Positions 58,532-64,000 of a stretch of DNA of 64,000 bases are shown here, piece by piece. The position numbers and the translations under genes are program-made. Every line of letters starts with the position of its first letter. Positions within the stretch are counted from its first letter, which is position 1. The stretch is from Nakaseomyces glabratus (lineage: Eukaryota; Ascomycota; Saccharomycetes; Saccharomycetales; Saccharomycetaceae), in the NCBI RefSeq assembly GCF_010111755.1, contig NC_088951.1:310001-374000 (forward strand). The letters are read 5' to 3'. Under the pieces are notes generated by a model. That model was not told where the DNA came from. It made no database searches and saw nothing but the letters and a program-made list of their open reading frames with translations.

Positions 58532-59992
58532 ATGTCGCAAACTGCTGAAAAGGGTATTGCGGATTTGATAAATAATCTGTTTCGGATATTTCGAGTTGCT
58601 GGAGCCAAATGCAGGGTGTTAGATGAACCATTTCCTTCAAAGTTTCATGAATCAGACCCACTAAAAATTTATGAATCCTATAACAGGTTTTTGAAAAGTA
58701 AAACCGATCATGATGGCTCTATCAAAAATGAGGATAAGCTTCCATTGACAACAATAACCGAAAGAAACGATAAGAAAGAGTATAATGTTAGTCATGGTGG
58801 GTTATACAAGCTGTATCATGATATTAAATTGGTATGCATAATGCTTATCAATTATTTCCCCCAAGGTTCCAAGAAATATCAAATGGTGGATAAATTCTAT
58901 AAATTTGCTACTGAATTGATGCTACGAGAAGCCTATAAGATCGGCGCTCAATTAGTATACGAGACAAATTTGGATGATGATGAAAGAGAGACGGACTCCA
59001 GCAGAACAGAACTTGAAAAGGCCATAAGTGCTGACTTCATTAAAATTGCTACTAATTATACTGTTCCTGTTACCGAGACTTATCACATTACTACTAAAGA
59101 TCTGGAATTATTTTCTTCTACTATCGAGAGATCTGAAATTGATTATAGACCGCATGAATTACCAAACTCTAATTTTGAAATCAATAAAGTTATTCCACAA
59201 ACCAGCCTTTTAGATGAAGCACCTAAATTGGGCTTTTTGGCAGCAAACACAAGCGGTATCCCAGATCCAACTCTGCCACCTACCGAAATGATGACCAGAT
59301 TTTTGCATCCAAATTGGTATGCTCTACCAACTACGGTATGGCTAAAATACAATGGATTTAGCTCATGGGCACCTTCTTTTAATGAAAATGGAACAGTTAT
59401 AGATTCAACAACAAAAGGTACGATATGGTTGAATAGAGTTGGATATATGCAAGAACTTATCAAAAAGGAAAAGGAATTACATGAAGATTTATCAAAAGAG
59501 CAGGAAACCACTAAGGATGAGGAGAAGAAGACAGATATGCTTGATGATGCTGACCTGGATCAAACGAAAAAAAATGAAAAAACTGCAAATGAAGCTGAAG
59601 TGAAAACTGAAGAAGAAAATCTTCGAAATGATAGTAATAATAATATAAAAATTGAGAATCTTTTTGCTTGGACACCTTCTAATCAGTTAACCGATAGCGA
59701 TATTGCCCTTCTCAAAGATGGTAAGGGCGAACAGCTTGTTAATGACACTTTATCAAGAATAGCAAGGTTGAGAAAGTCAAGAATAGCGAAAAGGCTAAGA
59801 GAGCCTACAGATGATGAGAGAAATCTATATTTCAAAGCTCGCCTTTTGTTAAAAGAAATAATGCTCTCAAAAACTGATCAGCCACTCAAATTATCGAATC
59901 ACACTTCTTTTCCAATAGTTCAAGTGAATTATAATGGTACTATACCAGTTGTTAGGACACAACCTGTTAAAAAGAAAAAGTATAGAAGATAA
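58532..59992 (+). CDS. RSC58: Rsc58, subunit of the RSC chromatin remodeller
   Basis: Rsc58 is an essential subunit of the RSC ATP-dependent remodelling complex in the nucleus. The product is 486 residues (502 in yeast). The N-terminal 140 residues include a degenerate bromodomain-like helical region (LYKLYHDIKLVCIMLINYFPQGS). A central acidic/Lys-rich linker at about 320-375 (KKNEKTANEAEVKTEEE) is low-complexity. The C-terminal conserved part includes FAWTPSNQLTDSDIALLKDG, RIARLRKSRIAKRLREP, and a basic end KKKKYRR. Position between RAD5 and SMF3 is as YLR033W. Confidence 0.93.
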   Translation: MSQTAEKGIADLINNLFRIFRVAGAKCRVLDEPFPSKFHESDPLKIYESYNRFLKSKTDHDGSIKNEDKLPLTTITERNDKKEYNVSHGGLYKLYHDIKLVCIMLINYFPQGSKKYQMVDKFYKFATELMLREAYKIGAQLVYETNLDDDERETDSSRTELEKAISADFIKIATNYTVPVTETYHITTKDLELFSSTIERSEIDYRPHELPNSNFEINKVIPQTSLLDEAPKLGFLAANTSGIPDPTLPPTEMMTRFLHPNWYALPTTVWLKYNGFSSWAPSFNENGTVIDSTTKGTIWLNRVGYMQELIKKEKELHEDLSKEQETTKDEEKKTDMLDDADLDQTKKNEKTANEAEVKTEEENLRNDSNNNIKIENLFAWTPSNQLTDSDIALLKDGKGEQLVNDTLSRIARLRKSRIAKRLREPTDDERNLYFKARLLLKEIMLSKTDQPLKLSNHTSFPIVQVNYNGTIPVVRTQPVKKKKYRR

Positions 59993-60267
59993 AATTAATA
60001 AAACTTATACTAGTTTAGAGTAGCTATTTCTTTGTTACTCATATAACTTAATAGAGGAAGCATTTGTAATATTATAAAACATCACATATTCAAGTTAGCA
60101 TTTTATGTAGATTGATGATATTTCTATGATGCTTTCATAATTGATGATACGAATGTTAAAAATGCAAATATTTATATATTATTAAACTCAGTAGTATTGA
60201 CTGTAGAACCCGGATAGATACTTTGTTCATGGTATGTATCTAACCGTTGAACTACCTATAACGTAGT

Positions 60268-61683
60268 TTAGAAGTGTACGTCTGCACCGTTCAGCCAAGA
60301 GCCAACCAAATAGCAGTTCAAGCCACCAATTAAAGCCCAAACAAAGACAGCTGCTCCAGTTAATAATTTAGAATTGGTAAAATCTTTTTTCTTTCTTTGT
60401 GCACTGGAATTTAAAGGTGTGCTCTCGTCAACATCATTTATATCAGCCACATGTAAGTGATGATCCTCTACTGTCATAATTGACCTATTAGCAGTGAAAT
60501 AGATAAGTGGCGCTGAAACAATTGGTAGAATTAGGGACAAAACAACTTGAGAGAAATTCAGGATATTTGATATGCCACGCTCTCCAAGTGTTAGTGTAAC
60601 AAACAAACAAGGGATGATAGCGATCAATCTTGTACATAGTCTTGTAGCCCATGGGGGTAGAGACCATTCTAAGAAACCTTCTGAAACAATTTGACCGGCT
60701 AAAGTACAGATAATACCTGCAGACTGCCCTGAGAACAACATTGCAGCAGCAAAGATGAGGCCCGCCGCTGGTGAGATGTAGTGGACTAGCAAGTTATAAA
60801 TAGACAATAAATCAGCATCTTCAGCTTCAGGCTGACCAGCTAGTGTTGCACCAGCAACAATTAGAATAGCTGAGTTAACAAATGTGGCTATTAGGAACAA
60901 GGAAATAATTAATTCAGCGTAAGAGTAGTTCAAAGAGTATTTGATAGCACTTAGACTTGGTGAAGATCCGACTTTACCATATTTCTTGATGTCGTAGTCG
61001 TAAAGTCTTGGTTTAACCAAGGAGGATCCCAAGTAAAGAGAATGTGGCATAACGGTAGCACCTAATATACCTAGAGATATGTATAAAGCTTGCTTTTCTT
61101 TGAAAATTATTGATGTTGGCATAAAGCCCTCGAATAATTCTCTCTTGTTTGGGATATTGATTTTGAACAACTCAAGTACAAAGCATAACACTGTGCAGAT
61201 GACCAGAACACCCACAAACAATTCAAACATCCTTACTTTCTTCATGGACTGGCCATCTGGTCTGTAGAACATCAATATTAGCAGCACATCAAGCACAGTC
61301 AGGATCACACCTAATGTTAGGGGTATATTGAACAATATCTGTAGAGCAATAGCCGTACCCACCACTTCGGCCAGATCTGTTGCAATGATAGCGATCTCAG
61401 CAAAGAAATATAGCACATAGTTCACCTTCTTTGGAAGGTTTCTGCGACAATTCTCCGCTAAGTCATAGCCTGTCACAGTCCCTAACTTAACACAAAGGCA
61501 TTGTAGAAGAACTGCAAAGATATTAGACACAAATATGGAGAACAGTAGCTTATATTTGTACTGAGCACCACCAGAGACACTGGTAGAGTAATTACCGGGA
61601 TCCATGTAGGCCACACTGACCATGATGCCGGGACCCACGAACGTGGCGAACTTCTTAAGTATATCTATAGTCCTTGGAAGCAT
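60268..61683 (-). CDS. SMF3: Smf3, vacuolar NRAMP metal transporter
   Basis: Smf3 is the NRAMP divalent-metal transporter that exports stored iron from the vacuole and is induced by iron shortage. The product is 471 residues (473 in yeast) with about eleven membrane segments. The metal-site motifs are intact: DPGN at 28-31 in VAYMDPGNYSTS, and MPH at 212-214 in TVMPHSLYLGS. There is no long N-terminal tail, which separates Smf3 from Smf1 and Smf2. The gene lies between RSC58 and MLH2 as in YLR034C. Confidence 0.96.
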   Translation of the reverse strand: MLPRTIDILKKFATFVGPGIMVSVAYMDPGNYSTSVSGGAQYKYKLLFSIFVSNIFAVLLQCLCVKLGTVTGYDLAENCRRNLPKKVNYVLYFFAEIAIIATDLAEVVGTAIALQILFNIPLTLGVILTVLDVLLILMFYRPDGQSMKKVRMFELFVGVLVICTVLCFVLELFKINIPNKRELFEGFMPTSIIFKEKQALYISLGILGATVMPHSLYLGSSLVKPRLYDYDIKKYGKVGSSPSLSAIKYSLNYSYAELIISLFLIATFVNSAILIVAGATLAGQPEAEDADLLSIYNLLVHYISPAAGLIFAAAMLFSGQSAGIICTLAGQIVSEGFLEWSLPPWATRLCTRLIAIIPCLFVTLTLGERGISNILNFSQVVLSLILPIVSAPLIYFTANRSIMTVEDHHLHVADINDVDESTPLNSSAQRKKKDFTNSKLLTGAAVFVWALIGGLNCYLVGSWLNGADVHF

Positions 61684-62286
61684 GTTGCAGTTCGGCCATA
61701 TATTGAAATATATGCTAAAAACACCAGTATGTATATTATAAATCCGGGGTTTAAGAATATATTAAGCTCAACAACCAATGCGTATTAATATATATATGCC
61801 AAACTAGCACAATAAGAAAAAGGTGTCTGAGAAAGCCCACCTGGAGGGGTGTCTGGACTCATCTCGTCTACAAGAGCAAATATAAAATTCTAACCTGTGT
61901 GGACTTAGTAAAAATACGTCAATCCAAAAAGCAAATGAGAAGAACTCAAGAGCTCATCTCTCCCAGCAAAGTTCTTTTGACAAAATGTCATGTAATAGAT
62001 CAAAAGATATTGATGAGAAAAAAAAGAAATGAATTTGGAAAAAAATTTTAGTGTGATTGCAACTGCAAGATCACACTGATCACCAAGCATGAACTAAGAA
62101 CTTCAGAACCCAATATTTACGGGTGGCCCATTAAGCTTGCGCATTGCCCTTATCTGCTTTCTATGTTTATATTCCGGTTTATACAGGAACGGGTGTGTCC
62201 TGTCCTTAGGTATGGTTCTGTGAGAATCGAAAAGTACATGGGATTCCATATACATGTTTTCTTGTTTATGTCAATAAAGAGCAGGT
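61684..62286 (-). promoter_or_regulatory. SMF3 promoter with Aft-type sequence; MLH2 3' flank
   Basis: On the minus strand, CACACCCG (62197-62190) fits the iron-regulon consensus YRCACCCR bound by Aft1/Aft2. It is about 510 bp upstream of the SMF3 ATG. A weaker ACACCC is at about 61853-61858. No gene is visible. Confidence 0.4.
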
Positions 62287-64000
62287 TTATTTACCTTTTA
62301 CAAGCTTTTGCCAGCCTTGCGAAGTTTCTTCGAGATCGACTTCTTCAAACTGTTTGGATTTTATATACTGTAAGACTCTGTCTTTGAATGGTGCTTGATC
62401 AAAATCTGACATAGTTGGTTGTGGATTTGGTTTATATATTGCATTTGTTGTTAATCGTGTGGTGTACTCAGAAAACATCCTTAGTTTCCTCTTGGCTTCA
62501 TTGGTCTTAACCCGCTTGTGAACAGGTGCTATATTCATTGATGTATGCGGTCTCTTCACATGCATGTCTTGCGGTCTTATGGTTTGATTACTGATGTCGT
62601 GTACATTTGATGCCCCTAAATCACTCAATCCGGACTTGTGTGTATTATAAGGATATTCAAAAGTATTCTCCTTGTCTTTATCGATAGTGGCTAAGTTCGA
62701 GCTGATTGGTTCATGCGGTTCCTCTTTAACTTGCACTACAGTATCTTTTACGTTACTCGCCAATTCTGAGTTATATGGTTTCGGTTTCGTATTTTCTCGC
62801 CTAGCATCGTATTCATGCCCCACATGTGTCATTGAGTTTCTGAATGTGTTCTGTTGAGTGTTGACTTGATCGGATGAATTTAAATTATCTTGATTAATTC
62901 CATGAGACAATTTTGTCGTATTATCAAAATGAGAGTTTGAACTATCATTGGGCAAATTATGTATCTGACTATTCGAAATTCCAGTTCTGTTTACTTCTGA
63001 GATTGATTTGAAACCCATATTAGTAGAGTCCGCTTCATAAGTGATTCTGGGCTCAGAATTATTTCCGTTCTCCGATTCAATAATGGCTTCAGTTATGTTC
63101 TTACTAGTTGGAGTTAAAATCGGCATGGTTGATTGATCTACAGGTTCATCACAAGATTCGTTATGCTCCAGCATAACTGATGTATTAGCTGCAAATTGTT
63201 TGAATGATGGACTGTTTGTAATGGATACTGTTGGATTAATGTTGAGTTTCTCTCGTAAATATAGTTCAATTATGTTATCCATTTTCTGAATCACTTTGGT
63301 TTCGTCTTTCAGTAATATATCATCCTTTTCAGGCTCAATGTTCACATCAATCAATTGTGGTTCGCTGATAATGTTCACATACCATACATTGGGTTCTAGT
63401 AATTGTAGTCTCCTGTATATTGAGGATAACATTCTATCAAACTCTTTACCAAAAGCTAATTTTCTAGATAATGCCCTGTTATTTACAGATAGAAATTTAT
63501 AGCTTTTCTTTACGTTGACAGCATCTGATTGGGGGATCATAGTTGGCAGAATGAGTTGGATATCTATCTTGTCTGTAATTTCCAGTGATGCGTTCTCGAC
63601 AAAGTTAATATTTGTAGGTTTTCTTAAATTTGCTATCAGAGACAAAAGCCTCGGTCTTGTTAGATTAGGTGCTACTGATAATTGTAATTGTTTTTGAGCT
63701 ATGGAGCCATTTTTATTTAATGAGACCAATTCAAAACTAAACCTTATATTTCTGAAGTTAAGCGCATAGTGGTATAAAATAGTCTTCAAATCCTCTATCG
63801 TTTTCCTGGCTTTACTTGATTGATCAATTTCTCTTGACTTGAACCCTCCCAACAGCTTACGCAGTGTAACAACTGTTCCCGTTGTGGCAGGTGCTTTTCT
63901 GACACTCTTAGGTTTTATAGAGCCATTTTTCTGGATATACCATTTTTCACCAACACTCTCATCCTTACATTTCGTAATTATCTCCAATGTGCCCACTTCA
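62287..64000 (-). CDS. MLH2: Mlh2, MutL homologue (3' part, 5' end outside window)
   Basis: Mlh2 pairs with Mlh1 as MutL-beta, an accessory mismatch-repair factor that also limits gene-conversion tract length. At least 570 codons are present and the frame stays open to the right edge, so about 100-130 N-terminal residues, including the first GHKL ATPase motifs, are missing. Visible are the MutL transducer-domain pieces GTVVTLRKLLGGFK (residues about 40-53 of the visible part), FLSVNNRALSRKLAFGKEFD, and VNIEPEKDDILLKD. The C-terminal third is Asn/Ser-rich and poorly conserved, ending near SQGWQKLVKGK. MLH2 and not MLH1 or PMS1 is chosen from position beside SMF3 (YLR035C) and the absence of the PMS1 endonuclease motif. 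Confidence 0.9.
   Translation of the reverse strand, partial: EVGTLEIITKCKDESVGEKWYIQKNGSIKPKSVRKAPATTGTVVTLRKLLGGFKSREIDQSSKARKTIEDLKTILYHYALNFRNIRFSFELVSLNKNGSIAQKQLQLSVAPNLTRPRLLSLIANLRKPTNINFVENASLEITDKIDIQLILPTMIPQSDAVNVKKSYKFLSVNNRALSRKLAFGKEFDRMLSSIYRRLQLLEPNVWYVNIISEPQLIDVNIEPEKDDILLKDETKVIQKMDNIIELYLREKLNINPTVSITNSPSFKQFAANTSVMLEHNESCDEPVDQSTMPILTPTSKNITEAIIESENGNNSEPRITYEADSTNMGFKSISEVNRTGISNSQIHNLPNDSSNSHFDNTTKLSHGINQDNLNSSDQVNTQQNTFRNSMTHVGHEYDARRENTKPKPYNSELASNVKDTVVQVKEEPHEPISSNLATIDKDKENTFEYPYNTHKSGLSDLGASNVHDISNQTIRPQDMHVKRPHTSMNIAPVHKRVKTNEAKRKLRMFSEYTTRLTTNAIYKPNPQPTMSDFDQAPFKDRVLQYIKSKQFEEVDLEETSQGWQKLVKGK

Noticed and set aside
61990..62090. Possible C/D snoRNA (TTGATGA ... 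CTGA, about 80 nt apart)
   Set aside because: The first base of the C box is wrong, there is no good terminal stem, and no recognisable guide sequence is visible.
1..64000. Ty elements, solo LTRs, CRISPR arrays, prophage or plasmid features
   Set aside because: No long terminal repeats, integrase or reverse-transcriptase coding, or spacer-repeat arrays are seen. The window is ordinary yeast chromosome.

Overview
This is a nuclear chromosome segment of a budding yeast of the family Saccharomycetaceae. Genes are compact, there is about one per 1.8 kb, introns are few and carry yeast-type signals (GTATGT, TACTAAC), and nearly every protein has a recognisable Saccharomyces cerevisiae counterpart in the same order. 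From remembered gene order, the best guess is the Nakaseomyces group (Candida glabrata, chromosome A, or a close relative). I cannot verify the species from the sequence alone.

The left 38 kb follows S. cerevisiae chromosome IV from YDR367W to YDR386W without a visible break: KEI1, YPR1, XRS2, DXO1, a small YciI-like gene with no counterpart I know at this place, CTS2, VPS74, FRQ1, PHO92, WIP1, BCS1, ARH1, ATP17, LSM6, an RGA2-type RhoGAP, SDH6, ARO10, YRA1, COI1, RPP2B, NKP1, ATO3, EFT2 and MUS81. A composite junction follows: RPL19, then the IME4-HOS2 pair (YGL192W-YGL194C in S. cerevisiae). The right 19 kb is a second syntenic block: ASI1, the snoRNA gene SNR30, ADE16/17, RPL15, a YLR030W-like gene, RAD5, RSC58, SMF3 and the 3' part of MLH2, which runs off the right edge. 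This block interleaves genes that S. cerevisiae splits between chromosomes XII and XIII.

The genes do not form one pathway. Themes that recur are translation (EFT2, RPL19, RPL15, RPP2B, SNR30, YRA1), DNA repair (XRS2, MUS81, RAD5, MLH2), mitochondrial assembly (BCS1, ARH1, ATP17, SDH6, COI1), and meiosis-linked RNA methylation (the m6A writer IME4 and the reader PHO92). There are no tRNA genes, transposons, LTRs or CRISPR arrays that I can see.

The most informative non-coding features are: a tract of five CCG triplets spaced exactly 10 bp apart upstream of ARO10, matching the Aro80 operator; a snR30 H/ACA snoRNA with both 18S-pairing motifs; a 1.3-kb YRA1 intron that keeps the unusual GACTAAC branch site; three URS1 (Ume6) elements between RPL15 and the YLR030W-like gene; two perfect 15-bp inverted repeats in the EFT2 upstream region; and repeated PAC motifs (GCGATGAG). 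The main coding oddities are an RGA2-type protein with no LIM domains and an IME4 whose catalytic motif reads DPAW. I found nothing that amounts to a wholly new biological system. The segment at 44655-44860 and the EFT2 palindromes are the least explained pieces.
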